Shown: positions 54,282-63,822 of the stretch, one piece after another | Layout of the letters: each line of letters starts with the position of its first letter | Position numbering within the stretch: position 1 is the stretch's first letter | Source: Bradyrhizobium yuanmingense | GTDB taxonomy: Bacteria > Pseudomonadota > Alphaproteobacteria > Rhizobiales > Xanthobacteraceae | Length of the DNA stretch: 64,000 bases | Direction: 5' to 3' | Assembly: GCF_900094575.1 (NCBI RefSeq) | Contig: NZ_FMAE01000006.1 | Span: 558,001-622,000 of the forward strand | Translations under genes and position numbers: made by a program | Notes under the pieces: model-generated | What the model was told of the DNA's origin: nothing | The model's database searches: none | The model's input: the letters and a program-made list of their open reading frames with translations, nothing else

Positions 54282-55745
54282 TTAGATCAACCGCACGCCT
54301 GAGATCGCCGACTTCAACCAGCGCAGCGCCTGCGGCGGCTGGGCCGCGAGCGGCGCCACGGCGGCCTTCTCGGTGCGGCACTTCTCGAGCTCGGCGACGA
54401 AATCGGCGGACCATTGCTGGATGGTGTGGCCGCGCAGCTTCTTCATCATCGCATCCCAGCGCATCTTGCGCTCGGTGAGCGGCATGGATGCCGCGACCGC
54501 GACCGCGCGGGCCATGCCGTCGATATCGTGCGGATTGACCAGCAGCGCAGCGTCGAGCTCGTTGGCGGCGCCGGCGAACTTCGACAGCACCAGCACGCCG
54601 GGATCGGCGGGATTTTGCGCGGCGACGTATTCCTTGGCGACGAGGTTCATGCCGTCGTGCAGGGGCGTCACCACGCCGACCTGCGCGGTGCGGTAGAGAC
54701 CGGCGAGCACGGCCTGGCTGAAGCCTTTGTTCAAATAGCGGATCGGCGTCCAGTCGACCTCGCCGTGGCGGCCGTTGACGTCGGTGACGAGGCGCGCGAC
54801 CTCGTTCTGGAGATTGCCATAGGCCTCGATGCCGCCGCGCGAGGGATTGGCGATCTGGAGCAGCGAGATGCTGCGCGCAAACTGCGGCTGCTCGGTCCAG
54901 AGCCGGTCGAATGCGCTGATTCGGTTGACGAGACCCTTGGAATAGTCGAGCCGGTCGACGCCGATCGCGAGGCGCTCGCCGTTGAGGCTGCGGCGCAGGC
55001 GCGACACATCCGGATGCGCGGCCGACTTCGCGGCATAGGCGGCGAACTTCTCCGCATCGATGCCGATCGGGAAAACTTCACAGCGCGTGCGCCCATGCTG
55101 CGAGACCACGACCCCGTCCTCGATGGTGAGGCCGAGCTCGGCGCCGACATAGCCGAGGAAGTTCTGCCGATCTTCCTCGGTCTGGAAGCCGAGCAGATCA
55201 TAGGCCAGCATCGCGGTGATCAGCTCGCGATGGTTGGGTACGCCCTGCATCACAGCAGTGACGGGCCACGGCGTATGCAGGAAGAAGCCGATGGGATCAT
55301 CGACGCCGAGCTCGCGCAGCTCGGCACCAAGCGCGAGGAAGTGATAGTCCTGAACCCAGAACGCAGTCCGGGCTTTGCGGAAACGCATCAAGGCGCGCGC
55401 CATGAAGGCGTTGACCTCGCGATAGCTGACATAGTCCTCGCGCGAGACGCGGATCAGGTCGCTGCGCGAATGCAGCGCCGGCCACAGCGCCGAATTGGCA
55501 AAGCCTTCGTAGTATCCGCCGTAATGGGCCGCCGGCAGATCCAACGTCGCAATCGCGCCTGTCCCGAGCGCCTCGATCTCGGCGAACGGCTCCTTCTGGT
55601 GGCCATCACGCACCCGGCCGGAGGAACCGACCCAGATCGCACCAGAATGTTCCACAACGGGAAGCAATGCCGCCGCAAGGCCGCCCGTCATGGGCTCGTT
55701 GGGTTTGCCGCGGGCGACGCGATTTGAAACGACGATCAAGTTCAC
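54282..55745 (-). CDS. otsA: Trehalose-6-phosphate synthase
   Basis: Makes trehalose-6-phosphate from UDP-glucose and glucose-6-phosphate for osmotic and desiccation protection. The 487-residue GT20 enzyme has NLIVVSNRVARGKP at the N-terminus, FWVQDYHFLALG, FFLHTPWP, GVDRLDYSKGLVNRI and HDGMNLVAKEYVAAQ. AGGAGGGG lies seven bases before GTG 55745, so this start is preferred over ATG 55766, which precedes the ribosome binding site. otsB lies 242 bp upstream on the same strand. Confidence 0.95.
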   Translation of the reverse strand: MNLIVVSNRVARGKPNEPMTGGLAAALLPVVEHSGAIWVGSSGRVRDGHQKEPFAEIEALGTGAIATLDLPAAHYGGYYEGFANSALWPALHSRSDLIRVSREDYVSYREVNAFMARALMRFRKARTAFWVQDYHFLALGAELRELGVDDPIGFFLHTPWPVTAVMQGVPNHRELITAMLAYDLLGFQTEEDRQNFLGYVGAELGLTIEDGVVVSQHGRTRCEVFPIGIDAEKFAAYAAKSAAHPDVSRLRRSLNGERLAIGVDRLDYSKGLVNRISAFDRLWTEQPQFARSISLLQIANPSRGGIEAYGNLQNEVARLVTDVNGRHGEVDWTPIRYLNKGFSQAVLAGLYRTAQVGVVTPLHDGMNLVAKEYVAAQNPADPGVLVLSKFAGAANELDAALLVNPHDIDGMARAVAVAASMPLTERKMRWDAMMKKLRGHTIQQWSADFVAELEKCRTEKAAVAPLAAQPPQALRWLKSAISGVRLI

Positions 55746-55987
55746 AGGTCGTCCCCTCCTGTTCATTCCGCCCCATTTAACTGCCGTTCATCAATATGGT
55801 TCCTGATCATCGTTTCAACCAATTGAAACCAAAATCGGGCGTGCGCGTTGGAACTGGTTTCGCTCGTGGAACCCAGTCATTTCGCTGCAAAGACAGCGTT
55901 TCCGGTCCTGTTGCGCAGCATGCATTGCAGCGCGCAATGGCGCTGCGATGGAAGCCTTTGTGTCTGCGAGATGACGCTGCCTTGGTT

Positions 55988-56809
55988 TCACCTGGGATCG
56001 AGCAGATGTGCAAGGAACGCACGCACATCCGCCGGCGCATCGAAGTGGCCATTCACGCCCATGGCGCGGCGGCCGACCGAGAACGCCAGCCCGTCCATGT
56101 CGGGCATGATCGCGAACACGGTCTCATCGGTGACGTCGTCACCGATGAACAGCGGACGACGTCCTTTGAACGGCGCGCGCTTCATCAACTCGCGCACGCC
56201 GCTCGCCTTGGTGAATCCGGAATGCTTGATCTCGCAGACGAACTTGCCCGGCAGCACCTCGATCGGCGCATTGGGCAGATCGGCGCGGATCAGTGAGACG
56301 GATTCGTAGATCGCCTTCTCCGCATGCGGCGCCAGGCGGTAATGCAGCGCGAGCGAATAGCCCTTGTCCTCGAGCAGGATTCCAGGGCTGAGCTTGGCGA
56401 TGGCGGCGAGGCGCCGCTTCAGCTCCTTGTCGAGCGGCGGCGCGTGCAGGGCATCCGCTTCACTGTCCACCGCCAGCCGCATCTCCGCGCCATGACCGGC
56501 GACGGCGCGGAACACGTCGGGCGCGAAGATCAGGTCGATGTCGTTGAGCGAGCGGCCGCTGACTAGCGCCAGCGCCCCCGAGGTGCGCTCGGTCAAAGCT
56601 TTCAGCGTTTCCGACAGGCCCGGCGGCACCCACACCTCGCGCGGCGTCGGCATCAGCTCAAGCAGCGTGCCATCGATGTCGAGCAGAATGGCGATTTCAT
56701 CGAGATGCGGCACCAACGCATGCGGCACCGGCACCGTTTCCGGCGTCTCGTCGTCATCAGGTATGGTGAGCTTCTGGTCCAACGCCATTTCCGCAAGTTC
56801 CGATTTCAT
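55988..56809 (-). CDS. otsB: Trehalose-6-phosphate phosphatase
   Basis: HAD-superfamily phosphatase of 273 residues that removes phosphate from trehalose-6-phosphate. The nucleophile Asp is in LLDIDGTLLELMPTP. LVSGRSLNDID, GKFVCEIKHSGFTKASGVREL and FIGDDVTDETVF complete the motif set. An N-terminal extension of about 40 residues is acidic. It starts four bases before the end of the upstream MFS gene, so the two are closely linked. The 242-bp gap to otsA shows no gene that I can support. Confidence 0.93.
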   Translation of the reverse strand: MKSELAEMALDQKLTIPDDDETPETVPVPHALVPHLDEIAILLDIDGTLLELMPTPREVWVPPGLSETLKALTERTSGALALVSGRSLNDIDLIFAPDVFRAVAGHGAEMRLAVDSEADALHAPPLDKELKRRLAAIAKLSPGILLEDKGYSLALHYRLAPHAEKAIYESVSLIRADLPNAPIEVLPGKFVCEIKHSGFTKASGVRELMKRAPFKGRRPLFIGDDVTDETVFAIMPDMDGLAFSVGRRAMGVNGHFDAPADVRAFLAHLLDPR

Positions 56810-56813
56810 CAGT

Positions 56814-58301
56814 CTACTCCATAAAGGCGAGCGGCCGCGCGATGTGTTCGAGCGATTTGCGCTCGGCGGCGACGGCATAGCGCCACGCCACGATCGCAGC
56901 CGCGATCATCAGGACGGCCCCCAGCAGATAGCCGGCGAATACGCTGGTGCGCGATCCCGTGTCGATCAGCGCGCCGAACAGCGCCGGCCCGATCACGCCG
57001 CCGATGCCGGTGCCGACCGCATAGAACACCGCGATCGCCAGCGCGCGAACCTCGAGGGGAAAGGTCTCGCTGACGGTGAGATAGGCCGCGCTCGCGGCGG
57101 GCGAGGCGAAGAAGAAGATCACCATCCAGGCGATGGTCTGCCCCTGCGCGCTCAGGACACCGATCGAGAACAGATAGCCTGATAGCGCCAGCAACAGGCC
57201 CGATGCGCCATAGGTGAACGTGATCATGGTGCGGCGTCCCAGCGTATCGAACAGGCGGCCGAGCAGCAGCGGCCCGAGGAAATTGCCGGCCGCGAACGGC
57301 AGCAAGTACCAGCCGACGTGGTCGGCCTTGATGCCGTAGAAATCAGTCAGCACCAGCGCGAAGGTGAAGAAGATGGCGTTGTAGAAGAATGCCTGCGCGC
57401 TCATCAGAACGAGGCCGACCAATGCGCGCCGGCGATAGACCGAAAACAAGGTGTGGACCACCTCGGGGATCGGCGTGTGATCGCGCATCTTCAGGCGGAT
57501 CTTGGTGAAGCGTCCGTCGCTCGTATCCTGGTCGTGCCCGATCACCGACCGCTCGATCCCGTCGACGATGGCATGGGCCTCGTCGGGACGACCATGAATC
57601 ATCAGCCAGCGCGGACTTTCCGGGATCCACATCCGCATCAAGAGCACGACGAGGCCGAGGGCGGCGCCGATCAGATAGGCCAGGCGCCAGCCGAGATCGG
57701 GAGCGAATACTGCGGGATCGAGCAGCACGATGGCCGCCACTGCGCCCATCGCAGCCCCGATCCAGAAGCTGCCGTTGATCACAAGATCGGTCCAGCCGCG
57801 ATAGCGTGCGGGCACTAACTCCTGGATCGTCGAGTTGATCGCTGTGTACTCGCCGCCGATGCCGGCGCCGGTGAGAAAGCGGAACAGCGCGTAGCTCGCG
57901 ACATCCCATGACAGCGCGGTTGCGGCCGTTGCCGAGAGATAGAGCGCGAGCGTGATGAAGAACAGCTTCTTGCGGCCGATACGGTCGGTCAGCCAGCCGA
58001 AGCCGAGCGCACCGAGCACGGCGCCCGCGAGGTAGGCGGAGTTGGCGATGCCGAGATCGAGATTGGAGAACTGCATCGATGGGCTTTGCTTCAGCGCACC
58101 GGAGAGCGCACCCGCAAGCGTCACCTCGAGGCCGTCGAGAATCCAGGTGATGCCCAGCGCGAGCACGACGCGGGTGTGAAAACCGCTCCACGGCAGCGCA
58201 TCGAGCCGCGAGGGAATGCTGGTCTCGACGATGCGGTCGGTCACGGCCGCCGCCGAGACTACGGGTGCATAGTTCAGCGCTGGGCTCTGCTGCAGTTCCA
58301 T
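56814..58301 (-). CDS. MFS transporter (sugar porter / metabolite-H+ symporter type)
   Basis: A 495-residue 12-helix transporter. Motifs: GWLTDRIGRKKLFFITLALY (motif A), FRFLTGAGIGGEYTAINSTIQELVPARYRG, PESPRWLMIHGRPDEA and the second-half LGRRTMITFTYGASG. This combination is that of the sugar porter / SHS group. It lies directly upstream of otsB with a 4-bp gap, so it may move trehalose, a precursor or an aromatic acid. The substrate is not determined. Confidence 0.88.
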   Translation of the reverse strand: MELQQSPALNYAPVVSAAAVTDRIVETSIPSRLDALPWSGFHTRVVLALGITWILDGLEVTLAGALSGALKQSPSMQFSNLDLGIANSAYLAGAVLGALGFGWLTDRIGRKKLFFITLALYLSATAATALSWDVASYALFRFLTGAGIGGEYTAINSTIQELVPARYRGWTDLVINGSFWIGAAMGAVAAIVLLDPAVFAPDLGWRLAYLIGAALGLVVLLMRMWIPESPRWLMIHGRPDEAHAIVDGIERSVIGHDQDTSDGRFTKIRLKMRDHTPIPEVVHTLFSVYRRRALVGLVLMSAQAFFYNAIFFTFALVLTDFYGIKADHVGWYLLPFAAGNFLGPLLLGRLFDTLGRRTMITFTYGASGLLLALSGYLFSIGVLSAQGQTIAWMVIFFFASPAASAAYLTVSETFPLEVRALAIAVFYAVGTGIGGVIGPALFGALIDTGSRTSVFAGYLLGAVLMIAAAIVAWRYAVAAERKSLEHIARPLAFME

Positions 58302-58483
58302 CGGATTGTTGCGTCTGATCAATGGAAGCGGCCCCGGCTCACATGACGTGGACGGGGTCGATCCGATCATCGGAGTGCGGCATTCTGCCTGCCACCTGCG
58401 ACAACGTTTGCGAGGGGGCCGGGTTCCCGCGGGAACGCCAGCGAGCACCGCTCGTTTCCGCTGGACCCGCAAGGAGTTGGCGC

Positions 58484-58864
58484 ATGGCTCAGGTCAGAAA
58501 GACGACACATTCTCGAAACAGCAGCTCGCGCAAGACGGCACGCAAGGCAAACACCCGGCGGAGCGGGACCGCGCACAAGAGCACCAAACGCGCCACAAGG
58601 CGCTGGTCGCAGCGCGTGACGGAGGAGAGCGATGCGCTCGACCTCAAGCAAGGGGTGTTCAAGCTGACCAGCGCGAAGAGGATTGCGGCCTCGCTGAAGC
58701 GCTCGGCCGAGCACAGCTCGCGACGCAAGACTGGCGCCTATCGCTCGGCGCTGTCGATGCTGACCTTCTACATCAACCGCGCCGGCAAGACGCTGCCCAA
58801 GACGCAGCGCACGCGACTGGAGCGCGCGAAGGTCGAGCTGAAGCGGGCGTTCGGAAGGGAATGA
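58484..58864 (+). CDS. DUF3175 domain protein
   Basis: A 126-residue strongly basic protein. The N-terminal ~40 residues are Lys/Arg/Ser/Thr-rich (RKTTHSRNSSSRKTARKANT), and the DUF3175 core follows (RRWSQRVTEESDALDLKQGVFKLTSAKRIAASLKRSAE, then SMLTFYINRAGKTLP). AAGGAG lies eight bases before the ATG. The frame is open upstream to 58322 without support. The function is unknown. It is convergent with the chemoreceptor, with two hairpins in the gap. Confidence 0.85.
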   Translation: MAQVRKTTHSRNSSSRKTARKANTRRSGTAHKSTKRATRRWSQRVTEESDALDLKQGVFKLTSAKRIAASLKRSAEHSSRRKTGAYRSALSMLTFYINRAGKTLPKTQRTRLERAKVELKRAFGRE

Positions 58865-58867
58865 ACT

Positions 58868-58897
58868 CACTCCGCTGTCGTTCCGGACAGCGGAGTG
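58868..58897. terminator. Hairpin between convergent genes, copy 1
   Basis: A 12-bp stem CACTCCGCTGTC / GACAGCGGAGTG with loop GTTCCG, just after the DUF3175 stop. No long T run follows. Confidence 0.55.
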
Positions 58898-58908
58898 TAA
58901 GGCGATAG

Positions 58909-58928
58909 CGCGGCCCTTCGGGGCCGCG
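58909..58928. terminator. UUCG-loop hairpin between convergent genes, copy 2
   Basis: An 8-bp stem CGCGGCCC / GGGCCGCG closed by the stable TTCG tetraloop, 20 bp from the end of the chemoreceptor gene. It is likely to end transcription from either side. Confidence 0.6.
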
Positions 58929-58947
58929 AGCTACAGGAGCAGCGAAC

Positions 58948-61005
58948 CTACGCCGCCCTGATGTTCGCCATGAAGCGGTCGAGCTCGGCGCGAAGGCGGG
59001 TGCTTTCGCTCGATAGTGTCTTGGCCGAGTTCAGCACCTCTTCGGAGGCCGAGCCGGTCTCGGCGGCGCCGCGGTTGACCTCGCCGATATCGGTGGCCGC
59101 GGTCTGGGTGCCCTGCGCGACGGTCTGGACGCTGCGGGCGATCTCCTGCGTGGCCGCGCCCTGCTGCTCCACCGCGCTCGCGATCGAGGTCGAGATCGAC
59201 GAGATCTGGCCGATCGTCGCGCCGATCTCCTTGATCGCGGCAACCGATTCGGCGGTGGCGCCCTGCATGCCCGTGATGTGCGAGGAGATCTCGTCGGTCG
59301 CCTTCGCGGTCTGGCTTGCCAGCGATTTCACCTCGCTCGCAACCACCGCGAAGCCGCGGCCGGCTTCACCGGCGCGGGCGGCCTCGATGGTGGCGTTGAG
59401 CGCGAGCAGATTGGTCTGCTCGGCGATGGCGGTGATCAGCTTGACCACCTCGCCGATCTGCTGGGCGGCATGCGAGAGCTTGCCGATGCGGCCGTCGGTC
59501 TCCTTGGCCTGCATCACGGCAGCCTCTGCGATGCGGCTGGAATCGCGCACCTGGCGGCCGATCTCCTCGACCGAAGCCGAGAGCTCTTCGGTCGCGGTCG
59601 CGACCGACTGCATGTTGGAGGAGGCTTGCTCGGAGACGCCGGCGACCTGGCTCGACAGGCTCTGCGTGGTCTCGGCGGTGCGGGTCAGCGTCGAGGCGGC
59701 CGATTCCAGCTGCACGGCCGAGGCCGAGACGTTGGAGACGATGGCACCCACCGCGCTCTCGAAATCGTCGGCAAAGCGGATCAGTTCGGCGCGGCGGCTT
59801 GCGGCCTGCTCGCGGTTCTGCACTTCGCTGGCGGCGGCATCGCGCTCGGCCTTAGCGACGGCCTGGATCTTGAACTCCTCGACCGCGCCGGCCATCTCGC
59901 CGATCTCGTCTTTGCGCCCCAGGCCCGGCAACACGACATCGAAATTGCCCGAGGCAAGCTCGCGCATCGCCTTGCACATCGCAATCATCGGCCGCGAGAT
60001 GCCGGTGCCGAGCAGGAAGGCGAGGACCGCGCCTAACAGCGTGCCGCCGACGGCCAGCATCAGCACCAGCTGCTCGGTCTGCCCGATGGTCGCCGCCGAC
60101 TCCGAATCCAGCCGCTGCTGCTCGGCGACGAGGTCCGCCTTCATGGCGGTGGCGCCTTGCTGGATCGCGCCGGCCGAGCCGCTCATCTCCGTGACGAGGC
60201 CATCGACCAGCTTGGCGTTGGCGATCAACTTCTCCAGCGCCTCGCGATAGGCGCCGAGGATGGACTTGGCCTCCTTCAGGCCAGCGACAATCTTGTCGTC
60301 CATGGAATAGACCGCGCCCAGCGAGTTCTCGACGAATTTCAGCCGCGCCAGGGCGCTGTTCGCGATCGCCTGATCGGACGTCAGCACGAACTGGGTGGCT
60401 GCAGCGCTTGCGGTCTGGAATTGGGCGTTGACCTGCTTGGTGCCGAACTCGATCGCCTGCGCTTCGGCGTCGGAGGCGTTGTTGCCGATGTCGTCGAGCT
60501 TGTACTTCAGGAGATTGGCTTGGCGCTGGAGCTGGTTCTGCACCAGCAGCGCGCTGTCGCGCTTGGCCTGGAGCACCTTGGCGAAGGTGGCGGAGAAGTT
60601 GGAGAACTCCTTGGCGAGCTTGCCGAGGCTTTCCTGCCGCGGCGGCTTGGTGGCGGCCTTGACGGCCTGGTCGATGGCATTCTTCAGGCTGGCCTCGGCA
60701 TCGAGCGCCGCCTTGGCGTCGTCTTCCTTGCCGGTGACGACGAAATATTTGACGGCCGAACGATAGGCGAGCAGCTCGCGATCGATGTTACGCGCGAGAT
60801 CGGCCTCCGACACGCTGCTGCGGTACGATCCGACCCCGTCGGCGACCCGCTCGAAGCCGAAATAGGAAAACGCCATGCTGCCGGCGGAGATCACCAGGAC
60901 GGCGGCGAAGCCGAGTATGATCTTTGCGCGGAACTTGAGGGTCGGAAATAGTGCACGCTTCGACGGCGACGCGGTACGCCCGGACATTCCCAACCCCCAG
61001 CTCAT
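58948..61005 (-). CDS. Methyl-accepting chemotaxis protein
   Basis: A 685-residue chemoreceptor. A first transmembrane helix is at ~28-48 (IILGFAAVLVISAGSMAFSYF). A large periplasmic helical region runs to ~310, a second membrane helix lies at ~315-335, a HAMP domain at ~335-390, and the signalling domain follows with the highly conserved hairpin tip EQTNLLALNATIEAARAGE and GRGFAVVASEVKSLA. No C-terminal CheR tether pentapeptide is seen. The ligand is unknown. The helical sensor region resembles HBM/4HB types. It is divergent from the nosP-like gene. Confidence 0.93.
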   Translation of the reverse strand: MSWGLGMSGRTASPSKRALFPTLKFRAKIILGFAAVLVISAGSMAFSYFGFERVADGVGSYRSSVSEADLARNIDRELLAYRSAVKYFVVTGKEDDAKAALDAEASLKNAIDQAVKAATKPPRQESLGKLAKEFSNFSATFAKVLQAKRDSALLVQNQLQRQANLLKYKLDDIGNNASDAEAQAIEFGTKQVNAQFQTASAAATQFVLTSDQAIANSALARLKFVENSLGAVYSMDDKIVAGLKEAKSILGAYREALEKLIANAKLVDGLVTEMSGSAGAIQQGATAMKADLVAEQQRLDSESAATIGQTEQLVLMLAVGGTLLGAVLAFLLGTGISRPMIAMCKAMRELASGNFDVVLPGLGRKDEIGEMAGAVEEFKIQAVAKAERDAAASEVQNREQAASRRAELIRFADDFESAVGAIVSNVSASAVQLESAASTLTRTAETTQSLSSQVAGVSEQASSNMQSVATATEELSASVEEIGRQVRDSSRIAEAAVMQAKETDGRIGKLSHAAQQIGEVVKLITAIAEQTNLLALNATIEAARAGEAGRGFAVVASEVKSLASQTAKATDEISSHITGMQGATAESVAAIKEIGATIGQISSISTSIASAVEQQGAATQEIARSVQTVAQGTQTAATDIGEVNRGAAETGSASEEVLNSAKTLSSESTRLRAELDRFMANIRAA

Positions 61006-61192
61006 GTGATTCTGCGGCCCGGAAGCAGCCCTTTCCGAACGTTGCGGAAAATTAGGGCAGAATCCTCAAGGGGTGGTAAATCCGTCCGGGCTTGCGGGGA
61101 GCGGCTGCCGTGTTGCGGCTCACCGGAAAACGCCCTACTCTCGATAATTATCAGGCACTTGGCATCAGACCGAGCCTTAAGGGAGAAACGGA

Positions 61193-62359
61193 GTGGGGCA
61201 AACCGATTTTCGGTTTGGCGGTGCGTCTGGCGTTGCCGTGGCCAAGTCGAAGGCCGCGAGCGTCGATGACGCCGTGGCCGAGCTGGCGGCCCAGCTCCCG
61301 TCCGACGGGCTGGCGCTGATCCTGGTGTTCCTCTCCCCCAGCTACGACCCCCATCGCTTCATCGCGGAGATCAGCCGCCAATTCGACGACACAGAGGTCT
61401 GCGGTTGTACCACCGCGGGCGAGCTTGCCCCCGATGGCTGGGACGAGAACAGCGTCGTGGCGCTGGCGTTCAGCCGCGCCGACTTTTCCGCGGTGGTGCG
61501 GCCCATCTTCAACCTCGACAGCTTCCGCGTCGAGGACGGCCGCAGGATCGGCGGCGAGCTCCGGCACGAGCTGTTGCGGGCCACGCCGCAGGTCGAGCGC
61601 GGCAGTCCCTTCGGCCTGGTCCTGATCGATGGCCTGTGCCGCCGCGAAGAAGCGGTGATGTCCGCGATCTATGCATCGCTGGACGACATTCCGGTCGTCG
61701 GCGGGTCGGCAGGCGACGGGCTGCGCTTCGAGAAGACGTTCGTGTTTTTCGACGGCAAGGCACACAGCAATGCCGCGCTGTTGATCCTGCTGAACACCTC
61801 ATTGCCGTTCCGCGTCTTCAAGTGCGACAATTTCGAGCCGCAGGCGCAGAAGATGGTGGTGACCGAGGCCGACATCGAAAACCGCATGGTCCGGGAGTTG
61901 AACGCAGAGCCTGCCGCGCAAGAATATTCGCGCGTGGTCGGCATCATGGATGCCAAGCTCGATCCGTTCTCCTTCGCCTCGCATCCGGTCCTCGTGCGCG
62001 TCGGCGGCGCCTATTACGCACGCTCGATCCAGCGGGTCGAGCCGGACGGCTCCTTGCATTTCTTCTGCGCCATCGACGAGGGCATGGTGCTGACCGCCGC
62101 GACCTCGCGAAGCCTGGTCGGCGCGGCCCGCGAGACGTTCGCCGACATCCGCGACCAGATCGGAGACGTCTCGCTCTATATCGGCTTCGAATGCCTGCTC
62201 CGCCGGCTCGATGCCGAGCAGCATCAGCTCGCCCGCGACATGTCAGAACTGTACCGGCAGAACCGTGTGATCGGCTTTCACACTTACGGCGAGCAGTTCG
62301 GCTCCATGCATGTGAACCAGACCTTCACGGGAGTTGCGATCGGAAGGCGCCCGTCGTGA
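61193..62359 (+). CDS. nosP: FIST-domain sensor, NosP-like
   Basis: A 388-residue protein with FIST_N (~35-215; TEVCGCTTAGELAPDGW, DDIPVVGGSAGDGLRF) and FIST_C (~235-375; GGAYYARSIQRVEPDGSLHFFCAIDEGMVL, GFHTYGEQFGSMHVNQTFTGVAIG). FIST proteins next to histidine kinases include NosP, a heme-based nitric oxide sensor that inhibits its partner kinase (established in Pseudomonas and others). The start is GTG 61193, with GGAGAAAC before it. It overlaps the kinase gene by four bases. Heme binding is inferred and unproven here. Confidence 0.8.
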   Translation: MGQTDFRFGGASGVAVAKSKAASVDDAVAELAAQLPSDGLALILVFLSPSYDPHRFIAEISRQFDDTEVCGCTTAGELAPDGWDENSVVALAFSRADFSAVVRPIFNLDSFRVEDGRRIGGELRHELLRATPQVERGSPFGLVLIDGLCRREEAVMSAIYASLDDIPVVGGSAGDGLRFEKTFVFFDGKAHSNAALLILLNTSLPFRVFKCDNFEPQAQKMVVTEADIENRMVRELNAEPAAQEYSRVVGIMDAKLDPFSFASHPVLVRVGGAYYARSIQRVEPDGSLHFFCAIDEGMVLTAATSRSLVGAARETFADIRDQIGDVSLYIGFECLLRRLDAEQHQLARDMSELYRQNRVIGFHTYGEQFGSMHVNQTFTGVAIGRRPS

Positions 62360-63720
62360 CGGACATGTGGCAGGGCCCCGATGCGGTCGACCAGCTCAGG
62401 CGCGAGGCCGCCAAGCTGAGGAAGATCAATGCCGCGCTGATGTCGCGCGTCGAGCGCTCGATGGATCAGCAGCTCAACGCCTTTTCATTGTTCGAAACCG
62501 CCATCGCGCTCGACCACAAGGTTCGCGACCGGACGCACCAATTGCGCGAGGCGCTGCATTCGGTCGAGCGTGCCAATGAGGGACTCTACCGCGCCAAGCA
62601 GCAGGCAGAGGCGGCAAGCTCGCTGAAATCCTCCGTGCTGATCTCGGTCACCCACGATCTGTTGCAGCCGCTCAACGCGGCGCGCCTGACCCTGTCCGCA
62701 CTGACGGAGATGATGGAGTCGCAGGAAGCGGGCGTGCTGATCGACCAGGCGAGCCGCTCGCTGGTGATGCTGGAGGACCTGCTGCGCTCGCTGCTGGAGA
62801 TCGCCAAGCTCGATTCCGGCGCGCTCAAGCCCGACGTGCGCGCGATCGCGCTGGCCCCCCTGTTCGAGCAGCTCCGCAACGAGTTCGAGCCGATCGCCGC
62901 GCGGCAAGGCCTGTCCTTGCGCATCCGCCCCTCTCAGCTCGCGGTGATGTCGGATGCGATGATGCTGCGGCGGATCCTGCAGAACCTGCTCGCCAATGCC
63001 ATTCGCTATACCCGCAGCGGCGGCGTCGTGATCGGATGCCGGCCGCGCAGCGGGCAGATCTGCGTCCAGGTCTCCGACACCGGACCCGGGATCGCGCAGG
63101 CGCAGCAGGAGGCGATCTTCCGCGAATTCCAGCGCGGCGATGCCAATACGGCCGACCAGGCCGGCTTCGGACTCGGCCTCTCCATCGTCCGCCGCTTCGC
63201 CAGCGAGCTCGGGCACGAGGTGCGGCTGTCGTCACAGCTCGGCAAGGGATCGACCTTCACCCTGGAGCTGGAGCCGGCCGACCTCGCTGAAGTCGCCGAC
63301 GAGGCGCAGGAGGTCGCGCCCGCCGCGCGGCACTACGATTACAGCGGGCTCGAAGGCGCCAAGATCCTGCTGATCGAGAACGATCCGAACGGCTCGGAGG
63401 CGATGGCCGCGCTGCTGGAGGGATGGGGCTGCGACGTCGCGACCACGCGATCGGGTGCGGACGCGCTCGTGCGCCTCAGCGAGCTCGGTGGCGCGCCCGA
63501 TGTCGTGATCGCCGACCTCCATCTCGACCACGGCGAAAGCGGCCTGTCGGCCATCACCGACGTGCGGGAGCATTTGAAGCTCGACACGCCCGCCATGATC
63601 ATCACCGCCGACTATTCCGAACAGGCGGCGAAGCAGGCGAGCCTGCAGGGCCTCGAAGTGCTGAAGAAGCCGATCAAGCCGGCCGAGATGCGGGCGCTGC
63701 TGTCGTTCCTGCTGAGCTGA
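62356..63720 (+). CDS. Hybrid histidine kinase, NahK-like
   Basis: A 454-residue cytoplasmic kinase with no membrane segment. N-terminal coiled coil (~10-90), HisKA with His100 (SVTHDLLQPLNAARL), HATPase with RRILQNLLANAIRYT, VSDTGPGI and FGLGLSIV. The C-terminal receiver domain (~335-454) has Asp387 (VVIADLHLDHG). The kinase segment THDLLQPLNAARL is the NahK-type motif. The start is GTG 62356 (GTGA overlap with the nosP-like gene) or ATG 62365. It probably acts in a phosphorelay to an unseen HPt protein and controls a lifestyle switch. Confidence 0.85.
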   Translation: MTDMWQGPDAVDQLRREAAKLRKINAALMSRVERSMDQQLNAFSLFETAIALDHKVRDRTHQLREALHSVERANEGLYRAKQQAEAASSLKSSVLISVTHDLLQPLNAARLTLSALTEMMESQEAGVLIDQASRSLVMLEDLLRSLLEIAKLDSGALKPDVRAIALAPLFEQLRNEFEPIAARQGLSLRIRPSQLAVMSDAMMLRRILQNLLANAIRYTRSGGVVIGCRPRSGQICVQVSDTGPGIAQAQQEAIFREFQRGDANTADQAGFGLGLSIVRRFASELGHEVRLSSQLGKGSTFTLELEPADLAEVADEAQEVAPAARHYDYSGLEGAKILLIENDPNGSEAMAALLEGWGCDVATTRSGADALVRLSELGGAPDVVIADLHLDHGESGLSAITDVREHLKLDTPAMIITADYSEQAAKQASLQGLEVLKKPIKPAEMRALLSFLLS

Positions 63721-63822
63721 AGCGCGGATGATCTTCGCCTCGTCTTCCTTGCGGCGGGGCTATCGGACGTAGCCAAGACAAAAATGTCGAAAACAACCCC
63801 ATGCAAAGTAGACAGGGGCCTG

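Noticed and set aside
61405..63720. 771-codon frame joining the end of the nosP-like gene region with the kinase
   Set aside because: The first ~315 residues are an out-of-phase reading of the FIST gene; only the part from 62356 is the kinase.
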